From the NCBI RefSeq assembly GCF_003217095.1, contig NZ_QJSR01000003.1:181375-245374 (forward strand): DNA of 64,000 nucleotides, read 5' to 3'. The notes under the pieces were generated by a model. The model was not told the origin of the DNA. It ran no database searches and saw nothing but the letters and a program-made list of their open reading frames with translations. Both the position numbers and the translations under genes were made by a program. Below, piece after piece: positions 15,615-24,538 of this stretch. This stretch comes from Rhizobium sp. PP-CC-3A-592. GTDB taxonomy: Bacteria > Pseudomonadota > Alphaproteobacteria > Rhizobiales > Rhizobiaceae. The stretch's first letter is position 1; every line of letters begins with the position of its first letter.

Positions 15615-16823
15615 TCAGGCCGTCTGCAGGCGGGCCCGTCCGGCAAAGACGATGACGACCACGCCGAGGAGGGCGGAGATGCTGGTGAACCCGAAGACGG
15701 CAGCGGCGCCGTGGGTATCGACAAGCAGCCCACCGAGCACTGCCCCGCTCGAAATCGCGATCTGGAACGTGCTGAGCATCAGCGCGCCTGCACTTTCGGC
15801 CTCGTCGCCGGCAGCGCGCGTCACATAGCTCTGGACGCTGACCGGCAAAGCGCCGAAGGCAAAGCCCCAGAGGGCGGTGGTAACGGCGGCAATCGCCGGA
15901 GAGGCTCCAAGGAGCGCCAGAACCAGCGCCGTCGCGGCGACGCCACCGGCGGCAAGTGCGATCGAGAGCGAGGTGTTCCGTTCCGAGACGAAGCCACCGA
16001 AGATGTTGCCGAGAAAGCCGCCGATGCCATAGGCGAGCAGGATCGCAGAGAGGCCTTCCACGCCGAAGCCGGGAACGGTCTCGAGGTAATAGCGAATGAA
16101 GGTGAACCCGGCAAAGTGCCCGGCGACGACGAGAAGCACCGTCAGCAGACCGACGCGAATGGCCGGCCGGCGCAGGACGCCGAGCAGCGTCGAAAGCCCT
16201 GCCGCGCCCTTCGAGGGCATGACGGGAAGGCTTGTCGCCTGCATGACGAAGGCGACGATGCCGAGTGCGGCGGAGATGCCGAAGGCCGTGCGCCAGCCAT
16301 AGGCCTCTCCGATCCAGGCGCCGAGGGGTGCGGCACACACGGTGGCGAGCGAGACGCCTGTCATGATGATCGCCATGGCGCGCGGCATGAGCCGACCGGG
16401 AACGAGGCGCATGGCGAGCGCCAGCGACATAGCCCAGAAGCCGCCGAGACCGATGCCGAGCAGAGCACGGGACAGAAGCAGCATCGGAAGACCGCTAGCA
16501 AAGGCCGCCATGAGGCTCGACACGATGAGAAGCGCGGTCAGCACCAGAAGCGTCGCGCGACGGTCCCAGCGGCTGGTTCCGATCACGACGGCCGGGCCGG
16601 CAACCGCCCCGACGATGGCCGTCATCGTCACGGATTGTCCGGCGGCGCCAATGCTGACGCCCAGATCCTGCGACATGGGCGTCAGCAGGCTTGCCGGCAG
16701 GAATTCGGCCGTCACCAGCGCGAAGACACCGAGAGACAGCGAGGCGACGCCGGCCCAGGCCGCCGTTTTGACGTCGTCGGTTCCCGGCATGTGTTGTACG
16801 TCATCATCGATAAGTGCGTTCAT
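15615..16823 (-). CDS. MFS transporter, arabinose-efflux/YdhP-like
   Basis: 402-residue, 12-helix major facilitator, probably a proton-driven exporter. Features are LVTAEFLPASLLTPMSQDLG at the first helix (in part: TAEFLPASLL), loop 2-3 TSRWDRRATLL, and GIGLGGFWAMSLALAMRLVP (in part: GGFWAMSLAL) typical of the DHA1 AraJ/YdhP/Cmx branch. The ATG at 16823 has GGAG nine bases upstream; another ATG two codons earlier is too close to that site. The gene is divergent from an AraC regulator, with a palindrome at 16838-16853 between them. The substrate is unknown; such pairs often export small toxic compounds. Confidence 0.9.
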   Translation of the reverse strand: MNALIDDDVQHMPGTDDVKTAAWAGVASLSLGVFALVTAEFLPASLLTPMSQDLGVSIGAAGQSVTMTAIVGAVAGPAVVIGTSRWDRRATLLVLTALLIVSSLMAAFASGLPMLLLSRALLGIGLGGFWAMSLALAMRLVPGRLMPRAMAIIMTGVSLATVCAAPLGAWIGEAYGWRTAFGISAALGIVAFVMQATSLPVMPSKGAAGLSTLLGVLRRPAIRVGLLTVLLVVAGHFAGFTFIRYYLETVPGFGVEGLSAILLAYGIGGFLGNIFGGFVSERNTSLSIALAAGGVAATALVLALLGASPAIAAVTTALWGFAFGALPVSVQSYVTRAAGDEAESAGALMLSTFQIAISSGAVLGGLLVDTHGAAAVFGFTSISALLGVVVIVFAGRARLQTA

Positions 16824-16837
16824 TAGCATGCTCTCCA

Positions 16838-16853
16838 ATAGGATATGTCCTAT
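16838..16853. promoter_or_regulatory. Palindrome in the MFS/AraC divergent promoter
   Basis: ATAGGATATGTCCTAT: perfect 6-bp arms ATAGGA/TCCTAT around TATG. It lies immediately upstream of the MFS ribosome-binding site and about 50 bases before the AraC gene. The position suits an operator, although AraC proteins usually bind direct repeats, so the binder may be another regulator. Confidence 0.4.
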
Positions 16854-16901
16854 GGTTAGGCGCGACAAGCTGGAGAATCTATGCTATAAAATCCATATCA
16901 C

Positions 16902-17903
16902 ATGACCATTCGTCCAAAATTGGGAGCCTATGCCGTGAACGATCCGCTGACGGAAATGCTCAAAGGACTGCGTCTCGACGGCGTGGATTACAGCCGCTGC
17001 CAGCCGACGGCGCCATGGGCAACGGCCTTCCCGAAACAGGATGCTGCGCAGTTCCACTTCCTCGCAGCGGGCTCCGCCTTCTTTCAGGGCCCCTCCGGCG
17101 CGTGGAGCAAGCTTCATCCCGGTGACGCCCTGCTTCTGCCGCGCGGCGATGCCCATATCATCGCCAGCGCGCCCGACGTGCCGGCCACCCCGCTCGCCGC
17201 CCTGCCCCGCAAGCCGCTCTGCGATGGCATCGTCGAGCTGGAATGCCAGGGCTCCAACAGCCGCAACGTGCTGTTCTATGCCCTGATGCGCTTCAATGTC
17301 GATACGCTCCATCCGCTGCTGCAACTGATGCCGGATGTGATGCGGGCCAGCGACCTCGCCGCCAGCGAGCCCTCCATCCGCCCGCTGCTCGATGCCATGC
17401 AGCGCGAGGTCGAGATGAACCGCGTTGGTGCCGGCGGCATCCTGTCGCGTCTCGCCGACGTGCTGACGGCAACGCTGATCCGCACCTGGGTGGAGCATGG
17501 CTGCGGCGATTCGACCGGCTGGCTGGCCGCCTTGCGCAACCCTGAAATCGGCCGCGTGCTGGCGGCGATCCACCTCGACCCCGCCCACGACTGGAGCGTC
17601 GACGAACTCGCCCGCCATATGGGCGCCTCACGCTCGGGCTTCGCGCAGCGCTTCGCGGAGGTGGTCGGCGAAACGCCCGCCCGCTATGTCGCCCGCATGC
17701 GCATGCACCAGGCCCACCAGTGGCTCGGCGAAGGCCAGCGCGTTGCAGCGGTGGCGGAGCGGCTCGGCTACGAGTCGGAGGCATCCTTCAGCCGCGCCTT
17801 CAAGCGCATCACCGGCAACCCGCCAAGCCACGTGCGGGATGTTGCAAAACGCCAGCCGCGGGCGGCCGCAACGGATAGGCTCGGAGTTCAGCAAGGAGCT
17901 TGA
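16902..17903 (+). CDS. AraC-family regulator with N-terminal cupin domain
   Basis: 333-residue transcription factor. The N-terminal cupin_6-type ligand domain (about 10-200) includes FHFLAAGSAFFQ and LHPGDALLLPRGDAH. The C-terminal double HTH (about 225-320) includes WSVDELARHMGASRSGFAQRF (in part: DELARHMGASRS), ETPARYVARMRMHQA and VAERLGYESEASFSRAFKR (in part: GYESEASFSRAF). It is divergent from the MFS exporter at 15615-16823, its likely target, as is common for this AraC subgroup. It is convergent with the dihydroxyacetone-kinase-like gene. The effector is unknown. Confidence 0.93.
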   Translation: MTIRPKLGAYAVNDPLTEMLKGLRLDGVDYSRCQPTAPWATAFPKQDAAQFHFLAAGSAFFQGPSGAWSKLHPGDALLLPRGDAHIIASAPDVPATPLAALPRKPLCDGIVELECQGSNSRNVLFYALMRFNVDTLHPLLQLMPDVMRASDLAASEPSIRPLLDAMQREVEMNRVGAGGILSRLADVLTATLIRTWVEHGCGDSTGWLAALRNPEIGRVLAAIHLDPAHDWSVDELARHMGASRSGFAQRFAEVVGETPARYVARMRMHQAHQWLGEGQRVAAVAERLGYESEASFSRAFKRITGNPPSHVRDVAKRQPRAAATDRLGVQQGA

Positions 17904-17941
17904 GCGCCGTGGGGATGTGAGGCGCAGGTATTCTCATCCCG

Positions 17942-19642
17942 TCAATCGCCCAACAGCGCAACCACGGTCTCCGCGCAAAGCGCCAGCGAAACCGCCCCGG
18001 CATCGCGATGGCCGATGCTGCGTTCGGCGAGCGGGCGCGCGCGACCGAGGCGGGGCGTGAGGGCGCGCGTCTCATCGGCGGCCGTGGTCGCGGCGGCGGC
18101 GGCACGGGTCCAGGCCGTCGTCAACGATCGCGTTTCCGCAAACGCCGTCTCCAGCGTCTCGACGAAGGGCACGAGCGCATCGACCAGCGTCTTGTCGCCG
18201 ACCTTCGCGCCTCCGAGCCGCGTGACGCCGTCGAGAGCCAGGCGCGCGCCGGCCACGATGGCGGCGTCATCCCGCATCTTGATGTCCGAAAGCGCCGTGC
18301 TCCAGGCCCGGAGCAGCACGCCCCAGATCACGCCCGAGGTACCGCCTGCGCGATCCGCCCAGGCATCGGCTGCCGCCGCGAGAACGCTTCTCGCACCGGC
18401 GCCTGCTGCAACGGCGGCATCTGCCGCCACACGGGCGGCCGTCGCGCCGCGGGTCATGCCCTGCCCGTGATCACCATCGCCCGCCTGCGCGTCGATCCGA
18501 CCAAGTTCGGCTTCCGCCTCGTGGAGCACCTCGGCGAGCCTGGTGATGATGCCGGCAATGCAGCGGCCGGTCTCGCGTGACGCATCCGACGCCGCGGGAA
18601 AGGTCGGTGTTTCCTCTGTTTCCTCAGGGATAGACTCTGTGAGGACAGGTTCTTCGCGCCGGACCAGCACGGCCGTTTCGCAAGGTGCGCACCAGAGGCG
18701 TTCGAGATCCGCATCCAGCCAAAGCAGGCTGAGCGAGCAGCCGCGCATATCGAGGCTCGTTACGAACTCGCCGACCTCGGGACGCACGACCTCCAAGCCC
18801 GCCGCGGCCAACCGCGCCGCGACCTGCGGCCAGAGGACGAAGAGTTCTTCGTATTTGGTGGCGCCGAGGCCGTTCAGGATCACGGCAACGCGCGTGCAAT
18901 CGGCAGGGCGCTCCGCCAGCAGACGGTGCGTCAGGAGATCGGCAAGTGCCGCGGCGGGAAGGATCGCCGTTTCGCTGATCCCCGGCTCGCCGTGAATGCC
19001 AAGCCCAAGTGCCATCTGGCCCTTGGGTACCGTGAACAACGGCTCGGCCGACCCCGGCAGGGTGCAGCCGCCGAACGCGACGCCGAAGGAGACCGTGCGG
19101 GCATTGGCATGCTTTGCCACGGCCTCGACGTCATCCAGCGGCCGGCCCTCCTCTGCGGCCGCACCGGCGATCTTGAAGACGATGAGGTCGCCTGCGATAC
19201 CTCGGCGGCTCAAGTGATTGTCGGCCGGGCCGCTGGCGACGTCATCCGTGACCGGAAGCACGCGGACATCGAGACCTTCCGCCCGCAGCCGCTCGGCCGC
19301 AGCGCCGAAATTCAACACGTCGCCGGCATAGTTGCCATAGCCGAGCAGCACACCGCCGCCCCGATCTGCCAGCCGGCAGACCCGCGCGACAGCGGCCGTC
19401 GAGGGCGACGCAAAGACATCGCCGGCCACAGCAGCATCCGCCAAACCGGTTCCGACATATCCGGCGAAGGCCGGATAATGCCCCGATCCGCCACCGACGA
19501 CGACCGCGACTTTGCCCTCCGCCCGTGGTGTGGACCTGACGACGCCACCCTTCACTGCGCGCACGAAGCGACCATAGACGGCCGCGTAGCCTTTTAGCGC
19601 GCTTGCCGCGAAGTCTTCTGGTTCGTCGTAGATCGTCGTCAT
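17942..19642 (-). CDS. ATP-dependent dihydroxyacetone (or tetrulose) kinase, fused DhaK-DhaL
   Basis: Single-chain kinase of about 566 residues. The DhaK half (about 1-330) contains VVVGGGSGHYPAFAGYVG and the GIHGEPG motif, whose His covalently binds the keto sugar. An acidic linker with EETEETPTFP joins the DhaL half (about 360-566), which has the metal/ATP motif DAQAGDGDHGQGM, AGGTSGVIWG and the C-terminal RSIGHRDAGA. Fused forms use ATP directly instead of the PTS. In rhizobia related kinases act on erythrulose, so dihydroxyacetone is only one candidate. The ATG at 19642 has GGAG at about nine bases; an ATG at 19648 is also possible. No sugar operon surrounds it. Confidence 0.9.
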   Translation of the reverse strand: MTTIYDEPEDFAASALKGYAAVYGRFVRAVKGGVVRSTPRAEGKVAVVVGGGSGHYPAFAGYVGTGLADAAVAGDVFASPSTAAVARVCRLADRGGGVLLGYGNYAGDVLNFGAAAERLRAEGLDVRVLPVTDDVASGPADNHLSRRGIAGDLIVFKIAGAAAEEGRPLDDVEAVAKHANARTVSFGVAFGGCTLPGSAEPLFTVPKGQMALGLGIHGEPGISETAILPAAALADLLTHRLLAERPADCTRVAVILNGLGATKYEELFVLWPQVAARLAAAGLEVVRPEVGEFVTSLDMRGCSLSLLWLDADLERLWCAPCETAVLVRREEPVLTESIPEETEETPTFPAASDASRETGRCIAGIITRLAEVLHEAEAELGRIDAQAGDGDHGQGMTRGATAARVAADAAVAAGAGARSVLAAAADAWADRAGGTSGVIWGVLLRAWSTALSDIKMRDDAAIVAGARLALDGVTRLGGAKVGDKTLVDALVPFVETLETAFAETRSLTTAWTRAAAAATTAADETRALTPRLGRARPLAERSIGHRDAGAVSLALCAETVVALLGD

Positions 19643-19932
19643 GTGCATCGTCTCCTCAGCGAAGCTGCGTCACGAATTGCTCGTAAACGCATATGGCATC
19701 CGTAAATACTGCCAATCGCCGGCACACGCGATACCGATTGCGCGCGTTCACACGACATCTGCCTTCATCGGCGAGCGCATGGTCGAATTAGGGCGGCAGA
19801 CGTCTTTGAATCTAAAAAATGATCAATCTATCGTGATTGTTCGCAAATAGTGAACGGTATGTCTGCATTTGCCCGGGTTCTTTTGTAAGCGACGATATGC
19901 TTTGACACGGCACGATATCGGAGAAAGCCCGC

Positions 19933-21096
19933 GTGAAGCATAACAGTTCGACGGCTTACGGAAGCGTATCCCGCTTCTTCCATTGGGCGACAGCCGTCGT
20001 CATCAGCCTGAACATCGCGATGGGCTTTCTCGCGCATCGATCGTCGATGGAGGCGGTCGATACGAAGGTTCTCTACTTCTCGATCCACAAAACCCTCGGC
20101 GTTCTCGCTTTCACGCTGGCGCTCGCCCGTATTTGTTGGACGCTTTTCCAGTCGCATCCGGCTCCCGTGCACCCGGAGCGGCGCCTCGAGACTTTCGTGG
20201 CCGCCGTGGTTCACTGGATGCTCTATGGTTCGATGCTGCTGGTTCCGCTGACGGGCTGGATCGAGCATGCCGCGACCTCGGGATATGCGCCGATCCTCTG
20301 GCCGTTCGGCCAGGATCTGCCGCTGGTGCCGAAATCGGATGAACTGGCGCAGCGCATGGCCGCAACGCATCAGCTTCTGGCCTGGACGCTCTGTCTGGCC
20401 GTCGGGCTGCACGTGGCAGGCGCTTTGAAACACGCCCTGATCGATCGTGACGGCGTTCTCCAGCGAATGACGCGCGGGAAGAGCGCAGGAACGGAGTCCG
20501 GGCGTGCCGGCTGGAGGTCCGCCATGGCCTTCGGTCTTGCGGCGGTGGCTTTCGCGGGCGTGGTGTTCGCCTCGCAGATCGGCCTTCGCGCCGCATCGGC
20601 CCCCGCAGCCTCCCTTCAGGCCGCGACATCCGAGTGGCAGGTGACCGAGGGCACGCTCGGCTTCAAGGTCAAGCAGATGGGGACCCCGGTTACGGGCTCA
20701 TTCTCGGACTGGACGGCCTCCATCGCCTTCGATGAGGCCACGGGAACGGGCACTGTCAAAGCCGTCATCAATCTCTCAAGCGTCACACTGGGCAGCGTGA
20801 GCGACCAAGTGAAGGGCGCCGGATTCCTGGATGCGGCACAGCATCCGCAGGCGCAATTCACCGCGCAGATTCAGGCGGAGGGCAAGGACTTCCTCGCGGT
20901 TGGAACCTTAGATCTCAAGGGCATCGAACTGCCGGTCCGACTGCCGTTCACGATGACCATCAAGGATGGTGTCGCAGACATGGCGGGTCAGACAGTGCTG
21001 GACCGACGGGACTTCAAAGTCGGCGAAGGTTACGCGGACGAGAAGACGGTCGGCTTTCCGGTCGAGGTCGATATCTCCCTGCAGGCAAAGCGCTGA
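19933..21096 (+). CDS. Cytochrome b561 fused to a YceI domain
   Basis: 387-residue two-domain protein. The N-terminal half (about 8-185) is a four-helix cytochrome b561 with heme-ligand histidines in SRFFHWATAV, YFSIHKTLGV, AAVVHWMLYG and VGLHVAGALKH. A further hydrophobic segment (about 195-215) leads to a C-terminal YceI-like lipocalin barrel (about 232-387: WQVTEGTLGFKVKQMG, VTGSFSDWTASIAFD). The membrane part probably shuttles electrons from quinol, and the periplasmic barrel may bind a polyisoprenoid or quinone-like lipid. It is followed 64 bases later by a separate YceI gene, so the two probably cooperate. Confidence 0.92.
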   Translation: MKHNSSTAYGSVSRFFHWATAVVISLNIAMGFLAHRSSMEAVDTKVLYFSIHKTLGVLAFTLALARICWTLFQSHPAPVHPERRLETFVAAVVHWMLYGSMLLVPLTGWIEHAATSGYAPILWPFGQDLPLVPKSDELAQRMAATHQLLAWTLCLAVGLHVAGALKHALIDRDGVLQRMTRGKSAGTESGRAGWRSAMAFGLAAVAFAGVVFASQIGLRAASAPAASLQAATSEWQVTEGTLGFKVKQMGTPVTGSFSDWTASIAFDEATGTGTVKAVINLSSVTLGSVSDQVKGAGFLDAAQHPQAQFTAQIQAEGKDFLAVGTLDLKGIELPVRLPFTMTIKDGVADMAGQTVLDRRDFKVGEGYADEKTVGFPVEVDISLQAKR

Positions 21097-21160
21097 GGCA
21101 CAGCCTCGCAATTCCATTTCCGTCTGCATTCCGCAGGCGGCATGAACGAAGGACAAGATC

Positions 21161-21745
21161 ATGATCTCCAGAACCAAGTATGCTGTCTTCGCGTCGGCAA
21201 TGCTTCTTGCAGGCGCCGCCCATGCCGAGCCGAAGGCCTACACGTTCGATTCCGGCCACAGCCAGGTCGTCTTCTCCTACCAGCATCTGGGCTTCTCGAC
21301 CACGAGCGGAATGTTCAGCGGCATCACGGGCACGATTAACTTCGATGAAGCCAAGCCCGAGACCTCGACCGTTACGGTCGAATTCCCGATCTCGTCGCTC
21401 CAGACGGGCGACGCCGGCCGCGACAAGCACTTCCAGTCGGCCGACTTCTTCGGCGGCGAAGGCAAGGCACCGAATGTGAGCTTCAAGTCGACCTCGATCA
21501 AGGTCACCGGCGAGAAGACCGCGCTGATCACCGGCGATCTGACGCTGAACGGCGTCACCAAGCCGGTCGTCCTCGATACCGTCCTCAACCAGCAGGGCCA
21601 GCATCCGATGGAAAACAAGCCGTGGATCGGCTTCAATGCGACCGCCACGGTCAAGCGCACCGACTTCAATCTCGGAATGTTCGCCCCGGCGGTCTCCGAC
21701 GATGTCGTCGTCCGCATCTCCGTCGAGGCAAGCGCGGCGAAGTAA
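21161..21745 (+). CDS. YceI-family periplasmic lipid-binding protein
   Basis: 194-residue secreted protein with signal peptide MISRTKYAVFASAMLLAGAAHA. The YceI barrel contains YTFDSGHSQVVFSYQHLGFS (in part: DSGHSQVVFSYQHLG), SGMFSGITGTINFD, GKAPNVSFKSTSI, GDLTLNGVTKPV and GFNATATVKRTDFNLGMFAP (in part: RTDFNLGMF). Family members bind polyisoprenoids in a hydrophobic tunnel and are linked to base or quinone homeostasis. It sits in the same direction as the b561-YceI fusion and ends before a strong bidirectional hairpin. Confidence 0.95.
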   Translation: MISRTKYAVFASAMLLAGAAHAEPKAYTFDSGHSQVVFSYQHLGFSTTSGMFSGITGTINFDEAKPETSTVTVEFPISSLQTGDAGRDKHFQSADFFGGEGKAPNVSFKSTSIKVTGEKTALITGDLTLNGVTKPVVLDTVLNQQGQHPMENKPWIGFNATATVKRTDFNLGMFAPAVSDDVVVRISVEASAAK

Positions 21746-21752
21746 CAAAAAA

Positions 21753-21780
21753 ATGGCGCAGACCTCTCGGTCTGCGCCAT
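21753..21780. terminator. Bidirectional terminator between YceI and BA14K genes
   Basis: Perfect 12-bp stem ATGGCGCAGACC / GGTCTGCGCCAT with a 4-nt loop (TCTC). It is flanked on the left by seven A residues, which give a U-tract on the minus strand. It is therefore a canonical intrinsic terminator for the BA14K gene (minus, stop at 21818) and also ends the YceI transcript. Confidence 0.88.
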
Positions 21781-21817
21781 CTCTAGCCTCGGAACGCCTT
21801 CGGCGCCGTTTCAAACC

Positions 21818-22276
21818 TTAACGGCAAACGCGGCGCGGGCCCGAGTTGGGCTGGTACGTGTTATCTGACGCGCGGTAGGAACGGTAGCGCGCCGCACAGC
21901 TGCTGCGGTTCTGCGAGGCGATCGCGCCACCGATGATGGCACCGGCGGCAAGACCACCGATAATCGCACCGTTGTTGCGGTGACGACGGTCATAACGTCG
22001 GCCATCGCGGTTGCGATCGCGACGGTCATAGCGGCGATCGTCGCTGTAGCGGTCACGACGATCGTAGCGGCCGTTGTAACGATCGCCGTTGCGCTGGTTG
22101 TGCCTGCGAATGATCCGCCTGTCTTCCCGATACTGAACCTGCTGAACATCTGTCGTACCTGTGGATGTGGAGCCTGCCGATGTCGTGACGGCCCGCGCCG
22201 GGAAAGCCTGCGCCGGCACAAAACTGGTCAGTGCGGTGACGAGGGAAATCAGGATAATTGCGAGTTTTTTCATCAT
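21818..22276 (-). CDS. BA14K-like secreted protein with Arg/Asp/Tyr-rich region
   Basis: 152-residue exported protein. The signal peptide is MMKKLAIILISLVTALTSFVPAQA. A central segment (about 48-100) is made of repeating DRRYD/RDRY-type units and is strongly charged. A glycine-zipper hydrophobic segment (GAIIGGLAAGAIIGGAIAS) follows, and then the C-terminal SCAARYRSYRASDNTYQPN...VC motif that marks BA14K (lectin-like/immunoreactive) proteins of Brucella and rhizobia. It starts at ATG 22276 or 22273 behind GGAAAAGG. The protein is likely in the cell envelope; its ligand is unknown. Confidence 0.85.
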   Translation of the reverse strand: MMKKLAIILISLVTALTSFVPAQAFPARAVTTSAGSTSTGTTDVQQVQYREDRRIIRRHNQRNGDRYNGRYDRRDRYSDDRRYDRRDRNRDGRRYDRRHRNNGAIIGGLAAGAIIGGAIASQNRSSCAARYRSYRASDNTYQPNSGPRRVCR

Positions 22277-22471
22277 GCCTTTTCCATTGGTTATGGATTG
22301 CACATAGTGCGTCAGCAGCGCGCGGTAAGGCGCATGGCGGGCACAATCCCCCCATGAGGCGTCTTGATGAAGATCTCGGTCTCGCGGATTCGGCCATAAT
22401 ACATCCGGCAATGCGATATAGCCTCCGTCCGGCCGCAACGAAGCGGGATGGGTAAGGACTTGAGGATTTCG

Positions 22472-23593
22472 ATGAAGACGTTCCTGCTTCGCTCTGTTAC
22501 GGCCGTCATGGCGGTCATGGCAACGTCCATGATCTCCGCACAGGCTGAGGGGTTTGGCCCAATTGCGGACTTCATGGTGATGGATGTGTGCACGGGAGCC
22601 AATGGAAAAGCGGTCTCCGGCGTCCCCGGAGACAAGGGCTGCCAGCGGCACCGGGATATCGCACCGGGAGAAACCCCGCCCTACACCCTGCAGAATTTCC
22701 CTGCACCCACCTCCGGCTGTGCGGCAGGGCCGGTGTCGAAGATCAACGTTCCCGTATCCCGCTTCAACGAGACGCGCATCGTCAGCTCCACCCTTCGCCA
22801 GGTCCCCTGCGGCAAAGCGGCCCCTGATGACGATGACGATCTCGAGCGGAACGGCGCTTCGATCCAGTGGCATGACGACGGGTATGGGTTCATCATGGGC
22901 AGTTACAGCCCCGTTTCCCTGTCCTCCTTCGAAAGTGATCTTTGCGCGGCAAACAAGGATAGCTCCCAGCGCTTCTTTCGCGGCTGGGTCATCGGCCCGG
23001 CTGACGTCCCCGCCCTCGGCGCAACGGGATACGGTGTGTTCCAGACGAAGCTCCAGAAAGGCGCAGCCTCTGCGAATATGGGCGCATGTGCGCTCCGCTA
23101 TTCCCGCGCCCTGACCACTTGGGCCGTCGATAAGATCACCTACACATCCGGGCGCGATCTCGTCTCGGTTGTATCCAGCCATTACTCCCGCGGGGCCACG
23201 GACGGGCAGAGCCCGGGCGAGGCGATGCAGATGGAGCAGACGTTCTGGACACGGGAATTCGGACTGTCGCGCTGGGAAAAATGGGCCCGGGAGGACTGGG
23301 TCCATCCCCGCTCCGGCAAATCCGCGTTGGATCTCGCAGCACAGCTCGTCGCGGCCGGCAGGTGCAGCCCGCCTGTTCATTCACCGATCACGTTCACGCC
23401 GGAAATGCAGATCAGCGGCACGGATGACGGGGCGGATATCTACAGCCGGATCATCGGCAATCCCGTCACCGGCGAACAGCACAAATGGGTGATGACGCTT
23501 TGCGAGGACTATACCAATATCTCGTCCCTGGCTGACGGGGCTAAGGTGCTGAACCGTGTTTCGACGCTCGCCGATGACGGTTACTGGGAATAG
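22472..23593 (+). CDS. Secreted protein of unknown function
   Basis: 373-residue protein with a clear signal peptide (MKTFLLRSVTAVMAVMATSMISAQA). I do not recognise the mature part. It has eight or more cysteines (CTGANG, KGCQRH, SGCAAG, VPCGKA, DLCAAN, GACALR, GRCSPP, TLCEDY), which fits a disulfide-bonded periplasmic or extracellular protein. A short acidic run (DDDDD) lies near residue 120. The ATG at 22472 is preferred because GAGG lies six to eight bases upstream and the signal peptide begins there; an ATG 24 bases earlier is possible. It is divergent from the BA14K gene. No catalytic motif is evident. Confidence 0.8.
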   Translation: MKTFLLRSVTAVMAVMATSMISAQAEGFGPIADFMVMDVCTGANGKAVSGVPGDKGCQRHRDIAPGETPPYTLQNFPAPTSGCAAGPVSKINVPVSRFNETRIVSSTLRQVPCGKAAPDDDDDLERNGASIQWHDDGYGFIMGSYSPVSLSSFESDLCAANKDSSQRFFRGWVIGPADVPALGATGYGVFQTKLQKGAASANMGACALRYSRALTTWAVDKITYTSGRDLVSVVSSHYSRGATDGQSPGEAMQMEQTFWTREFGLSRWEKWAREDWVHPRSGKSALDLAAQLVAAGRCSPPVHSPITFTPEMQISGTDDGADIYSRIIGNPVTGEQHKWVMTLCEDYTNISSLADGAKVLNRVSTLADDGYWE

Positions 23594-23635
23594 CCATCGT
23601 AAACATTGCGCCGTCGACGAGGAATGGCCGCTCTC

Positions 23636-24538
23636 TCATCGTCCGGACCTCCGACGCGCCGGCATCGTCATCGCGATGACGCTTGCCACCACGAAGACGA
23701 GGCCTAGCAAGGCGTTCGGGTTGGGCATTTCGCCGAGAAACAGAACCCCGATGCCGACGCCGATCGGGACGCGCAGATAGGCCTGTGCCGTGGTGCCGAC
23801 GGAGCCCAGCCTCTGCAGCAGCGTGAAATAGAGAACGAAGGCAAGCGCCGTCGAGAAAACGGACAAGGCGAGAAGCGCTGCGAGCGACGACACGGCAGGC
23901 GCAAGCGTCCAGGGCTGATCGACGAGAAGACTGACGGGCAGCAGGATCACGCCGCCCCAGATGAGGGAGCCTGCCGCCGGCATCATCGGGTCGAGATCCC
24001 GGAAGGTCCGGCCAAAGGTCACGGCTCCGCCATAGGCGACAGCCGCGAGGATGATGGCGAGCTGCGCAATGACGCCGGTGCCAAATCCCGCAAGAACGGA
24101 CGGGCCGACCACGAGGCAGATGCCGAGAAGCCCGAAGGCGACGCCGAACAGCTTCGGCGCCGTCACCGCTTCATGACGCGTTATGAGGGCATTGATCAGG
24201 AAGGCAAAGACGGGCGTCAGCGAATTCAGGATGACGGCCAGTCCTGCATCGACATGCTGCTCTCCCCAGGCAATGAGCGTGAAGGGTAGAACGGAGTTCA
24301 GGACAGCCTGAATGACGAAACGGCGCGTATTGCGGCGATCCCTCGGGAGCTTCAGCCCGCGCAGACGAAGAACGAGCAGAAGCAGACTGCCGGCAATGAT
24401 CGTCCGTGCGGCGATCAGCGTGATGGGCGGGATCGTGGCGACGCCGATCTTGATGAAGGTATAGGACGCGCCCCAGAGGGTGGCGAGAGCCAGGAGCATC
24501 AGAAGGCTTATGGCAAGGCGGGGCTGTTTTTCGGGCAT
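23636..24538 (-). CDS. EamA/DMT-family transporter
   Basis: 300-residue membrane protein with ten predicted helices in two homologous EamA repeats. Repeat 1 starts LLALATLWGASYTFIKIG, and repeat 2 includes AQLAIILAAVAYGGAVTFGR. The conserved VLNSVLPFTLIAWGEQHVDA (in part: LPFTLIAWGEQH) and AILNSLTPVFAFL-like motif (here VILNSLTPVFAF) are characteristic. These proteins export amino acids or other metabolites. It is divergent from an ArsR-type regulator starting 123 bases away, which probably controls it. Confidence 0.92.
   Translation of the reverse strand: MPEKQPRLAISLLMLLALATLWGASYTFIKIGVATIPPITLIAARTIIAGSLLLLVLRLRGLKLPRDRRNTRRFVIQAVLNSVLPFTLIAWGEQHVDAGLAVILNSLTPVFAFLINALITRHEAVTAPKLFGVAFGLLGICLVVGPSVLAGFGTGVIAQLAIILAAVAYGGAVTFGRTFRDLDPMMPAAGSLIWGGVILLPVSLLVDQPWTLAPAVSSLAALLALSVFSTALAFVLYFTLLQRLGSVGTTAQAYLRVPIGVGIGVLFLGEMPNPNALLGLVFVVASVIAMTMPARRRSGR

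Noticed and set aside
15219-16826. Plus-strand frame of 535 codons opposite the MFS gene
   Set aside because: Composition (Arg/Glu/Gly/His-rich, no hydrophobic core) is typical of an antisense shadow; the minus frame is a complete 12-helix transporter.
21753-21780. Possible small RNA at the strong hairpin
   Set aside because: Perfect stem with a flanking A-tract between two convergent stop codons is fully explained as a bidirectional terminator.
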